Shown here: in pieces, positions 1 to 8,975 of the stretch
Layout: every line of letters begins with the position of its first letter
Numbering within the stretch: the first letter of the stretch is position 1
NCBI GenBank assembly: GCA_900551855.1
Contig: URXM01000001.1
Coordinates: forward strand, 62,001-126,000
DNA length: 64,000 nucleotides
Source of the DNA: an uncultured Eubacteriales bacterium
Lineage (GTDB): Bacteria > Bacillota > Clostridia > Christensenellales > UBA1242
Direction: 5' to 3'
Notes under the pieces: generated by a model
Told to the model about the DNA's origin: nothing
The model's input: the letters and a program-made list of their open reading frames with translations, nothing else
Database searches by the model: none
Translations under genes and position numbers: made by a program

Positions 1-4
1 ACTA

Positions 5-33
5 TTGACATTGGTATTGAAAAATGCTAAAAT
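5..33 (+). promoter_or_regulatory. Sigma-A type promoter of the 459-aa gene
   Basis: A perfect -35 TTGACA (5-10) is followed after 17 bases by TAAAAT (28-33). A GGAGGA ribosome binding site lies at 60-65, ahead of the ATG at 72. Confidence 0.75.
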
Positions 34-71
34 AAAAAGGTATGTTGAATGGCATACATGGAGGATAAACA

Positions 72-1451
72 ATGGAATTTGTAAAAGGTGCAATTTATAA
101 CAATTTTATTGAATGGGTTGGGAGATTTAACGAAAAAACTTTCGATTTAAACGCACCAAAAGAAGTGGTTACGGAAGAATTTTATGAGAGATTTTTGAGT
201 GGGTATTACAAAACTTTGAATGATTTTGCTATGTCTATTCTTAAATCTTATGTAATTTTTGATGAAAACGCAATCGTCGATTTTGTTTCACCTGAAGATT
301 TGACAATCAAAAGACCTTTAAAACTTATCAATAAATTTTTAAACGACTATATTTTAGAACAAAAAGTTGAATGTCAAAACAAAAATGAAATAGTCAGTGT
401 TATTGCTGATACAATCTTTGATGACACAAAAAAGACTTTTGGAAATGTTATTTATTTGGAAATGGTTTCTCCAAAATTTAAAACAATACCTGGTGTAAAA
501 AGTGCAGTTGTAAATTTGTATAAAACTCAAGGCTTTATTCCTTATTCAAGGGACAATCGTTTCTTGTTTGGGAAAGGAAATGATGCGACTATACCTACAA
601 GTGCAAGAAGACAAAAGAGACTTTTGGACACTTACAATTTTGTGGCTGATGAGTACATTAAAAATTATAAACTTCAAATCAACAAAAATTTAACAGAAGA
701 ACAGTATAACAATCTTTGGTCTGTTGTAAAAGCTTGTTTAAATAGTATTGAAAGCAGAATGACAGAAGCTACAAAACAGGACACTAAATTTATCGCTTCT
801 AAAAAACTTGCAATTGACTTTTTTGAGAACAAGCAAGAAGGAGTTCGTAGATCTATCACTAGAGCTGGAAGACACGGAGATTATTATTTGCAAGTCAAGG
901 AAAGTTTAAAAAATTATTCAAGTGGCAAGTATAGTGAAGAAGATGTTCAAAATTTGGGCGAATTTTACGAAAGACTTAGAGTTTTGAAAAAAGCATTGAG
1001 TATTAAAGATTCTAAGAACAAAAATTATCCAACAAACTATTTCGTTTGCATGCCAATTCACCCTTTGACAGCGATTGATTTGATTTCTAAATTTCAAAGA
1101 AGTGGATTTTTGACACAAGAACAAGAGGCAAATGTAGTTTCTGCAAAAAGTCTTATTAGAGGATGTTTCTCTTCTCCATATATGTCAAATGGTGGAGATG
1201 TAGCTGATCCTAAAGAAGTTTTGTTGTCCTATAAACACAAAACTGTTTTCCCAGACGGAACAGTAAAAGATTACACTGGAGATGAAAATTATTCTAAATT
1301 TGTTTCTCAAGTTGATAGTTATATTGAAGCACATCATTTGCCAAAATATGCTGAATGCATAGCTTGTGTTGGACAAGATTTGTTTAGAGGAAGAGAGCCA
1401 ATAAACATGGGCAAAGAAGAAACAAAAAAGGATGTAGCACCAGTTTTATAA
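72..1451 (+). CDS. Hypothetical protein, 459 aa, soluble
   Basis: I do not recognise a family. The start at ATG 72 is supported by GGAGGA seven bases upstream and a consensus promoter at 5-33, and a hairpin terminator follows at 1458-1488, so it is a single-gene transcription unit. The protein has no signal peptide or obvious membrane segment, is rich in Lys/Asn/Phe and looks globular and mostly helical, with a conserved-looking C-terminal stretch around residues 310-450 that contains Cys and His residues (for example PTNYFVCMPIHP and the CIAC near the end). It stands directly upstream of dnaG-rpoD but has its own promoter and terminator, so function cannot be taken from the neighbours. Codon use matches the surrounding genes. 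Confidence 0.7.
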   Translation: MEFVKGAIYNNFIEWVGRFNEKTFDLNAPKEVVTEEFYERFLSGYYKTLNDFAMSILKSYVIFDENAIVDFVSPEDLTIKRPLKLINKFLNDYILEQKVECQNKNEIVSVIADTIFDDTKKTFGNVIYLEMVSPKFKTIPGVKSAVVNLYKTQGFIPYSRDNRFLFGKGNDATIPTSARRQKRLLDTYNFVADEYIKNYKLQINKNLTEEQYNNLWSVVKACLNSIESRMTEATKQDTKFIASKKLAIDFFENKQEGVRRSITRAGRHGDYYLQVKESLKNYSSGKYSEEDVQNLGEFYERLRVLKKALSIKDSKNKNYPTNYFVCMPIHPLTAIDLISKFQRSGFLTQEQEANVVSAKSLIRGCFSSPYMSNGGDVADPKEVLLSYKHKTVFPDGTVKDYTGDENYSKFVSQVDSYIEAHHLPKYAECIACVGQDLFRGREPINMGKEETKKDVAPVL

Positions 1452-1457
1452 AACAGA

Positions 1458-1488
1458 AAAGAAGGTAAAATTTTGCCTTCTTTTTTTG
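1458..1488 (+). terminator. Rho-independent terminator
   Basis: Hairpin AAGAAGGTAAAA / TTTTGCCTTCTT followed by a run of seven T, seven bases past the stop of the 459-aa gene. Confidence 0.8.
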
Positions 1489-1596
1489 TTTTTTAAGGAC
1501 AAATTGAGTGTTAATGATTTATTATTTCCATTTTACAAACTTTTAGTCATTTTTTTATAATTATTTTGCTTAAAATTAAAGGAATTGTCTGCCTTA

Positions 1597-1608
1597 TTGT
1601 GGTATAAT
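1597..1608 (+). promoter_or_regulatory. Extended -10 promoter of dnaG-rpoD
   Basis: TGGTATAAT (TGn plus a perfect -10 at 1603-1608) with no good -35 box. It lies about 30 bases upstream of the dnaG start and is the only strong candidate in the 189-bp gap. Confidence 0.55.
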
Positions 1609-1640
1609 ATAAACAGTTAGTGTTTTTTTAGGAGTTCGCG

Positions 1641-3410
1641 TTGCAAAATAGAGGTTTCCCTGCTGATTGGTTGTTGGAGTTGAAAAGAAAAAACGATCTT
1701 GTTTCAATTGCTTCCAACTATCTTCAATTAGAGCAGAAAGGTCGTAGTTTTTGGGCTTGTTGTCCATTTCATAATGAAAAAACACCTTCATTTTCTATAA
1801 ACAATGAAGAAGGCTTTTATCATTGTTTTGGTTGCAAAGAGTCGGGCGATGTGATTAAGTTTGTTGAGAAAATGGAAAATGTGGACTTTATGGATGCAAT
1901 CAAAATCTTGGCCGACAGAGTGGGAATGGAAATACCTGAGTTTCAAAATTCTGATAAAAGGAAAAAAGATCAAAAACTTAAAGAAAGAGTTTTGTTGGCT
2001 TTGGATTATGCTTACAAGCATTATCAAGAAAATTTGTATAACAAAGATGCTAAAGTTGCTCAAGATTACATAAAGTTGAGAAAACTTACTAGGCGAGAAC
2101 TTGAAGATTTTAAGATTGGTTATTCAAAAGGTTGGACAGAGATTGTTGATTATCTAAAATCAAAAGGTTTTACTGAAGAAGAGATGTTGGCAGCTGGAAT
2201 TTGTGCTAAAAAGAACAATCGTGTTTATGATGTTATTGCAAACAGATTGGTTTTTCCAATTTTTAATTCTTTTAATGAATGCATTGGTTTTAGTGCAAGA
2301 GCGCTAGAGCAAACAGATTTTGCAAAATATTTGAACACTGCAGAAACAATTGTTTTCCAAAAAGGTCGGGTTGTGTTTGGAGTTCAATTTTTAAAAGCTT
2401 TAAAACAACAACACTTACTTGACAAAATTATTTTGGTCGAAGGACAGATGGATGTTGTTGCAATGCATAAAGGTGGTTTTAAGTCAACGGTTGCTTGTAT
2501 GGGAACGGCTCTTACAAAAGACCATGTCACAGAACTGAAAAGATATTGCGACAATATATATTTGTGTTTTGATGGTGATGGTGCTGGGACTAAGGCAACC
2601 CTGCGTGCTATTGATATGTTTAGAAATGAAAATGTCAATTTGAAAGTTGTTAAACTTTCTGGTGGCAAGGATCCAGATGAAATACTTAAAAACCTAGGTT
2701 CTGAGAAACTGAAGGAGATGATTGACAATGCATTGCCTTATATGGAATATTTGATAGATTATTATAAATCAAAATACGATTTGGACAATCCAGAACAGAA
2801 AGGGAAGTTTGTCAAAGAAATTTTGGCGCAGATTAGAAAACTTGGAAGTCCGACTCTGTTTGAACCATATTTGGAACAAGTAAGAGATTTGACAAAAATA
2901 CCGCTTGATATTTTAAGAAGAGATATAAGTGTTGATACGGTCAAACCTAGTTTTAAAATTAAAGAACCTGTTGCTCCACCAGTGGCGGAGAAAGGTGATG
3001 AAAAAGCTGTTAAATTTATCCTTGCTTCTTTGTTGCATAAACAAAAGTATGTCGATGAAAGAATAGATTATCGAAAACTTTTGGAAGGTTTTGAGAAGTA
3101 TTTGGATATAATAAATAGAAACTTGCCATTATCATCAATTTTTGATGATGAGACAGCCAGTGATGACACACTTTTGATGGATATTGTCAATTTCAATTTT
3201 AGCGATTTTGAAAATGAGGCAGAAAAATATTTTAAAGAGTGTTTATGGAAAATAGCCGAACAAAAATTAAAGAAAAAGCAAGCAGAACTCAATGAAGAGT
3301 ATAAAAATTGTGAAGACTTAAATCGAAGAGCAGAAATTGCGAGGATGTTGGGTAAAACTGCTATTCAATTAAAAAATAAAAGTTTGGAGGAATTCAATGT
3401 CAGAAGATAA
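1641..3410 (+). CDS. dnaG: DNA primase DnaG
   Basis: DnaG makes the RNA primers that start Okazaki fragments at the replication fork, working with the replicative helicase. The start is TTG 1641, six bases after GGAG (1631-1634). The 589 aa contain the N-terminal CHC2 zinc finger (C41, H44, C62, C65 in the [11 protein letters not shown] region), the catalytic core and the Toprim domain ([16 protein letters not shown] near residue 263 and DGDGAG near residue 311, which bind the catalytic metals). The C-terminal 150 residues, which bind DnaB in the family, are divergent and Lys/Glu rich. The length is normal for Firmicutes. The last 14 bases overlap the start of rpoD, so the two are translationally coupled, as in the widespread dnaG-rpoD arrangement. 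Confidence 0.97.
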   Translation: MQNRGFPADWLLELKRKNDLVSIASNYLQLEQKGRSFWACCPFHNEKTPSFSINNEEGFYHCFGCKESGDVIKFVEKMENVDFMDAIKILADRVGMEIPEFQNSDKRKKDQKLKERVLLALDYAYKHYQENLYNKDAKVAQDYIKLRKLTRRELEDFKIGYSKGWTEIVDYLKSKGFTEEEMLAAGICAKKNNRVYDVIANRLVFPIFNSFNECIGFSARALEQTDFAKYLNTAETIVFQKGRVVFGVQFLKALKQQHLLDKIILVEGQMDVVAMHKGGFKSTVACMGTALTKDHVTELKRYCDNIYLCFDGDGAGTKATLRAIDMFRNENVNLKVVKLSGGKDPDEILKNLGSEKLKEMIDNALPYMEYLIDYYKSKYDLDNPEQKGKFVKEILAQIRKLGSPTLFEPYLEQVRDLTKIPLDILRRDISVDTVKPSFKIKEPVAPPVAEKGDEKAVKFILASLLHKQKYVDERIDYRKLLEGFEKYLDIINRNLPLSSIFDDETASDDTLLMDIVNFNFSDFENEAEKYFKECLWKIAEQKLKKKQAELNEEYKNCEDLNRRAEIARMLGKTAIQLKNKSLEEFNVRR

Positions 3411-4470
3411 ACAAGAAAGTGCAAAAATTAAATTGGTTTATGATAAGTTGCAAGCACTTGCTATGAAAAAAGGTTCAATCAATGAGGATGATGTATATTT
3501 CTCATTACTCAAGGTTGGAGAAAACGCAACAAATGTTGAAAAGTTTTTGGATTTGTTGAAAAAAAGAGGAGCTAAAATCATTAAGAGCAATGATGATGAT
3601 TTGTATAAAGATAACTTCTCTGATTTGGTTATGTCTGCAAGTGTGGACGACCCTGTAAAAATGTATTTAAAAGATATAGGCAAAGTTCCACTTTTGTCAG
3701 CAGAAGAAGAAAAAGAATTGGCAAAAAAAGTTATGCAAGGCGATCAACATGCAAAGTCTGTCCTTTGCGAATCTAACCTTCGTCTTGTTGTCAGTGTCGC
3801 AAAAAAATATGTTGGAAAAACTTCTATGTCTTTTCTTGATCTTATTCAAGAGGGGAATATGGGACTTTTGAGAGCAGTAGACAAGTTTGACTACACAAAA
3901 GGATTCAAGTTTTCTACTTATGCTACTTGGTGGATTAGACAAGCCATCACTCGTGCTATGGCTGATCAATCAAGAACTATCAGAATCCCTGTTCACATGG
4001 TTGAAACTATAAACAAATATGTCAAAGTCTCTAGAGTTTTGATGCAAAGACTTGGTCGAGAACCTACAATTGAAGAAATTGCAAAGGAAATGGATATGTC
4101 TGTTGCAAAAGTTATGGAAATTCAAAGAACTGCTCAAGACCCTATTTCTTTGGAAACTCCAATGGGTGAAGAAGATGATGGAAAAATGGCAGATGTTATC
4201 GTTGATGAAACTGCAAAATCTCCAATCGAAAGTGCGACACAAACACTTTTAAGAGAACAATTGCTTGCTGTTATTGATACATTGACTCCAAGGGAACAGG
4301 AAGTTATCAGACAAAGATATGGCCTTTTGGATGGAAGACAAAAAACTTTGGAAGAAGTTGGAAAAGAGTTTTCTGTCACAAGAGAGCGTATCAGACAGAT
4401 TGAAGCTAAAGCACTTAGAAAGCTTAAGCATCCTAATCGCAGTAAAAGACTTGCAGATTTTGTTGAATAA
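3397..4470 (+). CDS. rpoD: Primary RNA polymerase sigma factor RpoD (SigA)
   Basis: This is the housekeeping sigma factor that directs RNA polymerase to TTGACA/TATAAT promoters, of which this window has many. The 357 aa show a short region 1.1-like N-terminus (residues 1-75), region 1.2 ([17 protein letters not shown]), the region 2 core with the -10 reading helices (near residues 126-200, including [13 protein letters not shown] and RTIRIPVHM), region 3, and region 4 with the -35 helix-turn-helix (about 294-350, [19 protein letters not shown]). ATG 3397 lies inside the end of dnaG and is preceded by GGAGG. Length and motif order are those of Firmicutes SigA. The gene is followed closely by the zinc-ribbon gene and may be co-transcribed with it. 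Confidence 0.98.
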   Translation: MSEDKQESAKIKLVYDKLQALAMKKGSINEDDVYFSLLKVGENATNVEKFLDLLKKRGAKIIKSNDDDLYKDNFSDLVMSASVDDPVKMYLKDIGKVPLLSAEEEKELAKKVMQGDQHAKSVLCESNLRLVVSVAKKYVGKTSMSFLDLIQEGNMGLLRAVDKFDYTKGFKFSTYATWWIRQAITRAMADQSRTIRIPVHMVETINKYVKVSRVLMQRLGREPTIEEIAKEMDMSVAKVMEIQRTAQDPISLETPMGEEDDGKMADVIVDETAKSPIESATQTLLREQLLAVIDTLTPREQEVIRQRYGLLDGRQKTLEEVGKEFSVTRERIRQIEAKALRKLKHPNRSKRLADFVE

Positions 4471-4512
4471 TGTTAAAGTAGAATGAAATTATTATTTTAA
4501 ATGGGGTGGCCG

Positions 4513-5223
4513 ATGAGTATAGAAAATTTATTAAAATATCAAAAAAAAGATGAAGAATTGTTTAGAATAGAACAAAAAATTTTGAATAGTCCTTACAGAA
4601 AAAAGGCTAACGAACTTACTGCAGTGGCAAAAAAATCACAAGTTAAATCTACAGAACTTGAAGCAGAAGCAGAAAAGTTGATTGCAGATATTGAAGATTT
4701 GAAAGATAAATATCAAATCAACAAGAAGAAGTCTGATGAAATTTTGGCAAAAAATGTAGAAGAAATGTCATTTGAAGATATTGACACAGCAACTACATTG
4801 AAATCAAAAATCTTATCAAATCTCAACATTTTAGAAAAAATGTTGCAAAAGAGTGCTGAAAATATAAACCACATTTTGTCAGAGTTCAACAAAACAAAAA
4901 AATTATATGATGAAGCAAGAAATCAGTATGTTGCTTGCAAACAAAAGGTAGATGAAGAGACAAAAGCATACGAACCAGAAAAATTGAAAATTAAAAAAGA
5001 ACTTGCAGAACTTGAAAAAAGTGTAGAGCCAGAAATCATGGCAGAATACAAAAAGAAAAGAAATGACAATATTTTTCCTGTTATCGTACCTCTTGAAGGG
5101 AACAATTTCTGTGGAAGATGTCGTATGGAATTGCCTAAGGTTGCGATTTCTAGACTTAAAGAAAAAGGAGTCATCACCTGCGAACATTGTAAAAGATTTA
5201 TTTATCTTAAAACTGACAAATAA
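4513..5223 (+). CDS. Coiled-coil protein with C-terminal C4 zinc ribbon
   Basis: Residues 1-180 form a long charged coiled-coil hairpin, and residues 195-236 form a zinc ribbon with Cys at about 200, 203, 223 and 226 (FCGRC and TCEHC). This architecture matches the widely distributed C4-type zinc ribbon family (CT398-like coiled-coil hairpin plus zf-RING_7). Members are proposed to bind nucleic acid or to bridge other proteins; the biochemical role is unsettled. I choose ATG 4513 because GGGGTGG lies six bases upstream; an in-frame ATG at 4501 would overlap that site. The gene lies 42 bases after rpoD and ends at a bidirectional terminator. Confidence 0.8.
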   Translation: MSIENLLKYQKKDEELFRIEQKILNSPYRKKANELTAVAKKSQVKSTELEAEAEKLIADIEDLKDKYQINKKKSDEILAKNVEEMSFEDIDTATTLKSKILSNLNILEKMLQKSAENINHILSEFNKTKKLYDEARNQYVACKQKVDEETKAYEPEKLKIKKELAELEKSVEPEIMAEYKKKRNDNIFPVIVPLEGNNFCGRCRMELPKVAISRLKEKGVITCEHCKRFIYLKTDK

Positions 5224-5255
5224 AAAAGAAACATTTGACTGTTTCTTTTTTATTT
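5222..5255. terminator. Bidirectional terminator between convergent genes
   Basis: Stem AAAAAAGAAAC (5222-5232) / GTTTCTTTTTT (5241-5251), with A and T runs on both sides. It serves the zinc-ribbon gene on the plus strand and the cysteine desulfurase on the minus strand. Confidence 0.8.
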
Positions 5256-6389
5256 TTGTTTGTGTTTTAAAAACATCTTTATGGCAAAGACAAGTTTTTC
5301 TATCTCTTGATAAGTATTGAAAAATGATAATGAGACTCTTACCGCCCCTTGGTCTAGTGTGCCTAGTGATTTATGTTTTAATGGTGCACAATGATAACCA
5401 CTTCTCACACAGATTCCCCATTTTTCATTTAGGTAGTTTGCCACTTCTGTAGAGTCAACATTTGGAATATTGAAAGCAAAGACGCCATTTGTGTTCTCTG
5501 TTTTTGTGTATATATCTAGTGGAAGTTTTGACAATTCATAATGCAGATATGTTGTCAGGTCTTCCATTTTTTCTTGTATAAACTTAAAATTTTCTTCAAC
5601 AAATTTAACTCCTTCGCCAAAGCCTAAAATTGCAGGGGTGTTTATTGTTCCACTTTCGTATCTTTCTGGTGAAGATTCTGGCTGAATAAGTTCTAAAGAG
5701 TTTGTTCCAGTTCCGCCAAAGCGAATTGGTTCCAATTTTATGTTTCCGTTTAGTGCCAGGCAACCGATTCCTTGAGGGGAATAAAACCCTTTGTGTGGAG
5801 CAAGTGCCAACATAGAAATGTTCATATTGTTCATGTCATAAACAAAATGTCCTCCACCTTGAGCTCCATCAACCAAAAACAAAATGTTTTTTTCTTTTAG
5901 ATGTTTTCCGATTTCTTCTATGTTTGCAACATCTCCATTGACATTTGAAATATGATTGCAAATCACAAGATAAGTTTGTTCTGTGATGTGTGGCTCGATA
6001 TCTTCCCAAGTTATACCAGATTTGTTTGATTGGTCAACAACGGAATATGAAAAAGCAGGGGAACGGTTTCTTAAATGTTCTAGTGGCCTTAAAACAGAGT
6101 TATGTTCGTTGACTGTGCAAATTACATGCCCATCAGGTTGAAAACTTCCTAAGATTGCCAAGTTTAGAGCATCGGTGCAATTTAGAGTGAAGATAATATT
6201 GTCGGCTGAAGTCCCAACATGATTGGAAACTATGCTTCTGACATTCTCCACTGCCATTGCAGTTTTTAATGCCTGTTTATGACCACTTCTTCCTGGATTT
6301 GCTGTGTATTCTGTCAGTGCACTCATAACGGCTTTTTGCACGCTCTTTGGTTTTATTAAACTGGAAGCGGAATTATCTAAATATATCAT
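5250..6389 (-). CDS. Cysteine desulfurase / class V aminotransferase family
   Basis: A PLP enzyme of the NifS/SufS type that takes sulfur (or selenium) from cysteine onto an active-site cysteine. The 379 aa begin MIYLDNSASSL, the usual N-terminus of the group. The PLP-binding Lys is in LALAPHKGFYSP (about residue 198), and the persulfide Cys is in RSGYHCAPLKH (about residue 334). The short spacing and overall length fit the TIGR01977-like subgroup of cysteine desulfurase family proteins found in Firmicutes rather than IscS. The start is supported by AAGAAGG before ATG 6389. It is divergent from a DUF3343 gene (78 bp apart), and in the literature both families turn up together near selenium or sulfur transfer genes; the substrate here is not proven by sequence. 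Confidence 0.88.
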   Translation of the reverse strand: MIYLDNSASSLIKPKSVQKAVMSALTEYTANPGRSGHKQALKTAMAVENVRSIVSNHVGTSADNIIFTLNCTDALNLAILGSFQPDGHVICTVNEHNSVLRPLEHLRNRSPAFSYSVVDQSNKSGITWEDIEPHITEQTYLVICNHISNVNGDVANIEEIGKHLKEKNILFLVDGAQGGGHFVYDMNNMNISMLALAPHKGFYSPQGIGCLALNGNIKLEPIRFGGTGTNSLELIQPESSPERYESGTINTPAILGFGEGVKFVEENFKFIQEKMEDLTTYLHYELSKLPLDIYTKTENTNGVFAFNIPNVDSTEVANYLNEKWGICVRSGYHCAPLKHKSLGTLDQGAVRVSLSFFNTYQEIEKLVFAIKMFLKHKQK

Positions 6390-6466
6390 TTTAACCTTCT
6401 TTTAAACAAAAACAATGTATTATAAATATAATAAATAAGGGGAGAATTTGTGCATAAGGAGGTGCT

Positions 6467-6724
6467 GTGAATTACACTCTTGCTGTTTTTAAATCAAGAT
6501 TTGCAACGCTTAATTTTGCGAATTTGCTTAAAGCAAACAATGTCCCTGCAGCAATAATAAACACTCCTCAGAGCATTGGCAGAGCGTGTGGCATTTCTGT
6601 AAAATTTTTAAGTGATTATTATTCAAAAGTTCAATTGTTGATATCAAAAGTAGGGTTAAACAATTTTGATGGTTTCTATGCTTATATAGAAAGAAATGGA
6701 AGGATAAATTTGTTTAAACTATAA
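6467..6724 (+). CDS. DUF3343 family, putative Se/S carrier protein
   Basis: The 85 aa match the small DUF3343 family, annotated as putative selenium/sulfur carrier-like. Features seen are the N-terminal beta strand MNYTLAVFKSRFATLNFANLL and a single conserved Cys in IGRACGISVKF (residue 44). The likely start is GTG 6467, with AAGGAGG at 6456-6462. A perfect palindromic terminator follows at 6747-6770. The divergent neighbour is a cysteine desulfurase, a natural source of persulfide or selenide for the carrier Cys. That partnership is inferred from context and family knowledge only; no selD, yedF or molybdenum hydroxylase genes are in the window. Confidence 0.8.
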   Translation: MNYTLAVFKSRFATLNFANLLKANNVPAAIINTPQSIGRACGISVKFLSDYYSKVQLLISKVGLNNFDGFYAYIERNGRINLFKL

Positions 6725-6746
6725 ATAAAAGTTCATACAAAAAAAC

Positions 6747-6772
6747 AAAGAAGCATAATTATGCTTCTTTTT
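6747..6772 (+). terminator. Perfect palindromic terminator
   Basis: A 24-base perfect palindrome, AAAGAAGCATAA and its complement (6747-6770), followed by TTTTC. It lies 23 bases past the DUF3343 stop and immediately before the -10 box of the next gene. Confidence 0.8.
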
Positions 6773-6774
6773 CA

Positions 6775-6780
6775 TAAAAT
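6775..6780 (+). promoter_or_regulatory. -10 box six bases before the transglycosylase start
   Basis: TAAAAT at 6775-6780, then six bases, then ATG 6787. There is no ribosome binding site between. No good -35 is visible because the upstream DNA is the preceding terminator. It fits the leaderless pattern seen at five better-supported genes in this window. Confidence 0.4.
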
Positions 6781-6786
6781 AGCGTT

Positions 6787-7320
6787 ATGAAGTGGTTTTT
6801 TGCAGTCTTTTTCGGTGCTTCTATATTGTTTTTGTCTGCATTTGGTGTCAACTGTTTATATGGATATTTTTATCCAATAAAATATCAGGAGATTATTCAA
6901 CAATCTTGTGAAAATTTTGATATAGAACAAGCCGTTATTTATTCTGTTATAAATGTTGAGAGTCATTTTAATAAAGATGCAATATCAAGCAAGGGTGCAG
7001 TTGGGCTTATGCAAATTATGCCAGCGACAGCGGAAGAGTTGGCTAAGGAAACAATGATGGGGGATGATTATGATTTAAAAAATCCCGAAGAGAACATAAC
7101 TCTCGGGACTTATTATATTTCAAAATTGATTGATAGATTTGAAGATTTGGAGACTGCTCTTTGTGCGTACAATGCGGGGCCTACAAATGTAAGTAATTGG
7201 CTGGCGAACAAAGATTACAGCGAAGACGGAAAATCTTTAAAGGAGATTCCATATCAAGAGACAAGAAATTATCTTGAGAAATTTAAAACAAATTTTAAGT
7301 ATTACAGTAAAAAATTGTAG
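6787..7320 (+). CDS. Membrane-anchored lytic transglycosylase (SLT domain)
   Basis: Cleaves the MurNAc-GlcNAc bond of peptidoglycan on the outer face of the membrane. Residues 4-27 form a single N-terminal membrane segment. The SLT fold follows, with the catalytic Glu at residue 58 (NVESHF), the SSKGAVGLMQIMP motif near residues 67-80 and the C-terminal LCAYNAGPTNVSNW motif near residue 125. At 177 aa it has the usual length of the short Firmicutes SLT proteins. The gene has no Shine-Dalgarno sequence; a TAAAAT lies six bases upstream. It ends two bases before the convergent phosphatase gene, with no separate terminator. Confidence 0.9.
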   Translation: MKWFFAVFFGASILFLSAFGVNCLYGYFYPIKYQEIIQQSCENFDIEQAVIYSVINVESHFNKDAISSKGAVGLMQIMPATAEELAKETMMGDDYDLKNPEENITLGTYYISKLIDRFEDLETALCAYNAGPTNVSNWLANKDYSEDGKSLKEIPYQETRNYLEKFKTNFKYYSKKL

Positions 7321-7322
7321 TC

Positions 7323-8144
7323 TTAAATTTTGAAATAAACGGCACTTGTATCGTCGTGGGTTTTCATTCGTGGGAATTTGTTGCAACCTGCATCTTCATT
7401 TTGTTTGGTGTGAAGTAAGTTTGCTAGTTCTGCTAGGTTGTGATTTTCAAGATATTTGAAAACTTGTTTTTTATTGAAGATATGTAGAACATTCCAAACT
7501 TGACTAAAGCCATCAGAGAACAACAAAAATTCATCGTTCGGTTGATATTTTATTTCTCCAACCATTGCGTTGTCACATGCTTCTGTAGAATCACATAAAG
7601 TCCAATATCCTTTTGCTGTGTTTTTCAATAGTCTAATTTTCAGTACATCATCATTTATCAATTTTCTTGCTTCTAAAACCGTTATATGTTTTTCTTTTGA
7701 AATTTTGATCATTTTCTTTATATTGATTTTGTCAAGTTTAATCAGGGTGGTATCAACATATTCTTTTACTTTGTTTTTATGTTTAAACAACAATCCACAA
7801 TCGCCAAGCATAAAATATTCCATTTTGTCTTGATTTTTTCTTACAATAGAAATGCATGCACTTGGCATATCCAAAACCTTAGTGTCTCCAGCAAGAAGTT
7901 TATATTTTTTGTTTATGTATTTTATTCCTTTTTTTACAATTTCGGCTATTGAAAGAGTTTTGTCGTTTAGGTGTTTTTTCAAATATTCTCCAAAATTGTT
8001 TGAAAACCACTTAGCGTCAGTTTCTTCATTTGAAAATTTTTGATTTGTGATTGATGTAGCTCCGTCTATAACAAAGCTGAAATTTTTATTTGAATAGGCA
8101 AAGTCTTCATTCCATTCTCTGCCGGCAACTGAAACTATGTCCAT
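7323..8144 (-). CDS. PP2C-family protein phosphatase
   Basis: A metal-dependent Ser/Thr phosphatase of the PPM/PP2C fold. The 273 aa contain the metal-ligand motifs in order: FVIDGATSI (near residue 27), MLGDCGLLF (near residue 116), LLFSDGFSQ (near residue 208) and DDTSAVYF at the C-terminus. These resemble the divergent PP2C domains common in Clostridia rather than classical Stp, which carries the GxxRxxNED N-terminus; here the N-terminus reads AGREWNEDFAY. AGAGGT precedes ATG 8144. No partner kinase lies nearby, so the target is unknown. Confidence 0.82.
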   Translation of the reverse strand: MDIVSVAGREWNEDFAYSNKNFSFVIDGATSITNQKFSNEETDAKWFSNNFGEYLKKHLNDKTLSIAEIVKKGIKYINKKYKLLAGDTKVLDMPSACISIVRKNQDKMEYFMLGDCGLLFKHKNKVKEYVDTTLIKLDKINIKKMIKISKEKHITVLEARKLINDDVLKIRLLKNTAKGYWTLCDSTEACDNAMVGEIKYQPNDEFLLFSDGFSQVWNVLHIFNKKQVFKYLENHNLAELANLLHTKQNEDAGCNKFPRMKTHDDTSAVYFKI

Positions 8145-8169
8145 ATTAAACCTCTATAAAATATAAAGT

Positions 8170-8251
8170 TGGTGCGGATAACAGGAGTTGAACCTGCACC
8201 CTTTCGGACTGGAACCTAAATCCAGCGTGTCTGCCATTCCACCATATCCGC
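8170..8251 (-). tRNA. tRNA-Leu (anticodon TAG)
   Basis: Acceptor GCGGATA pairs with TATCCGC, with an encoded CCA. The anticodon loop TTTAGGT gives TAG. The variable arm is short for a class II tRNA but the pattern is otherwise that of Leu. It is transcribed from its own promoter at 8260-8288. Confidence 0.95.
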
Positions 8252-8259
8252 ATGAAAAA

Positions 8260-8288
8260 ATAATAACATAATTTATAAAATTTATCAA
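8260..8288 (-). promoter_or_regulatory. Promoter of tRNA-Leu
   Basis: Minus strand TTGATA (8283-8288), 17-base spacer, TATTAT (8260-8265), nine bases before the tRNA 5' end. Confidence 0.75.
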
Positions 8289-8342
8289 CTGAAACAAATA
8301 ATTGATATATGCTTTCTTTTTATATATTTATATTATGGCAAC

Positions 8343-8370
8343 AAAAAAGCACAATAAAAAATTGTGCTTT
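8343..8370 (-). terminator. Terminator of the six-tRNA operon
   Basis: Minus-strand hairpin AAAGCACAAT / ATTGTGCTTT followed by T residues, just past tRNA-Lys. It separates the six-tRNA transcript from tRNA-Leu. Confidence 0.8.
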
Positions 8371-8380
8371 ATCTTCTTTC

Positions 8381-8456
8381 TGGTGGCTCGCCGGAGGCTC
8401 GAACTCCGGACCCCAAGATTAAAAGTCTTGTGCTCTACCAACTGAGCTAGCGAACC
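8381..8456 (-). tRNA. tRNA-Lys (anticodon TTT)
   Basis: Acceptor GGTTCGC / GCGAGCC with one G-T pair; loop CTTTTAA gives TTT; CCA is encoded. Last gene of the six-tRNA operon. Confidence 0.96.
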
Positions 8457-8488
8457 ATATTAAGTTGTTCTTATCCACCAAAATGGAT

Positions 8489-8563
8489 TGGCAGGGGTGG
8501 CAGGATTTGAACCTACGCATGCAAGAGTCAAAGTCTTGTGCCTTACCGCTTGGCTACACCCCT
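8489..8563 (-). tRNA. tRNA-Gln (anticodon TTG)
   Basis: Acceptor AGGGGTG / CACCCCT, loop CTTTGAC gives TTG, discriminator G and CCA encoded. Close paralogue of the adjacent tRNA-Gln(CTG). Confidence 0.95.
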
Positions 8564-8579
8564 ATAAAGTGTATCGTTT

Positions 8580-8655
8580 TGGCTGGGGTGGTAGGATTCG
8601 AACCTACGCAATGTTGGAGTCAGAGTCCAATGCCTTACCGCTTGGCGACACCCCA
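8580..8655 (-). tRNA. tRNA-Gln (anticodon CTG)
   Basis: Acceptor TGGGGTG / CACCCCA, loop CTCTGAC gives CTG, discriminator G and CCA encoded. D arm and T arm are nearly the same as in the neighbouring Gln gene, which suggests tandem duplication and divergence. Confidence 0.95.
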
Positions 8656-8680
8656 TCGTCCGCTTTTGCGGAAGTTTATA

Positions 8681-8757
8681 TGGGGTGATCGAAGGGGGTC
8701 GAACCCTTGACCTCCAGAGCCACAATCTGGCGTTCTGCCAACTGAACTACGACCACC
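8681..8757 (-). tRNA. tRNA-His (anticodon GTG)
   Basis: Acceptor GTGGTCG / CGATCAC plus the encoded extra G-1 (8757) opposite C73, the identity mark of tRNA-His. Loop TTGTGGC gives GTG. Confidence 0.96.
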
Positions 8758-8760
8758 ACA

Positions 8761-8837
<77 letters not shown>

Positions 8838-8841
8838 AGAA

Positions 8842-8915
8842 TGGAGCAGGTGAAGGGAATCGGACCCTCGCAACCAGCTTGGAAGGCTAGTGTTCTACCA
8901 CTGAACTACACCTGC
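8842..8915 (-). tRNA. tRNA-Gly (anticodon TCC)
   Basis: Acceptor GCAGGTG / CACCTGC, loop CTTCCAA gives TCC, discriminator T and CCA encoded. First gene of the operon Gly-Arg-His-Gln-Gln-Lys. Confidence 0.96.
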
Positions 8916-8927
8916 GAATGCTCTAAT

Positions 8928-8956
8928 AGTGTACCATGGTGACAATCAAAAGTCAA
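8928..8956 (-). promoter_or_regulatory. Promoter of the six-tRNA operon
   Basis: Minus strand TTGACT (8951-8956), 17-base spacer, TACACT (8928-8933), 12 bases ahead of tRNA-Gly. Confidence 0.78.
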
Positions 8957-8975
8957 GAAAATTTATAAAAAAAAT

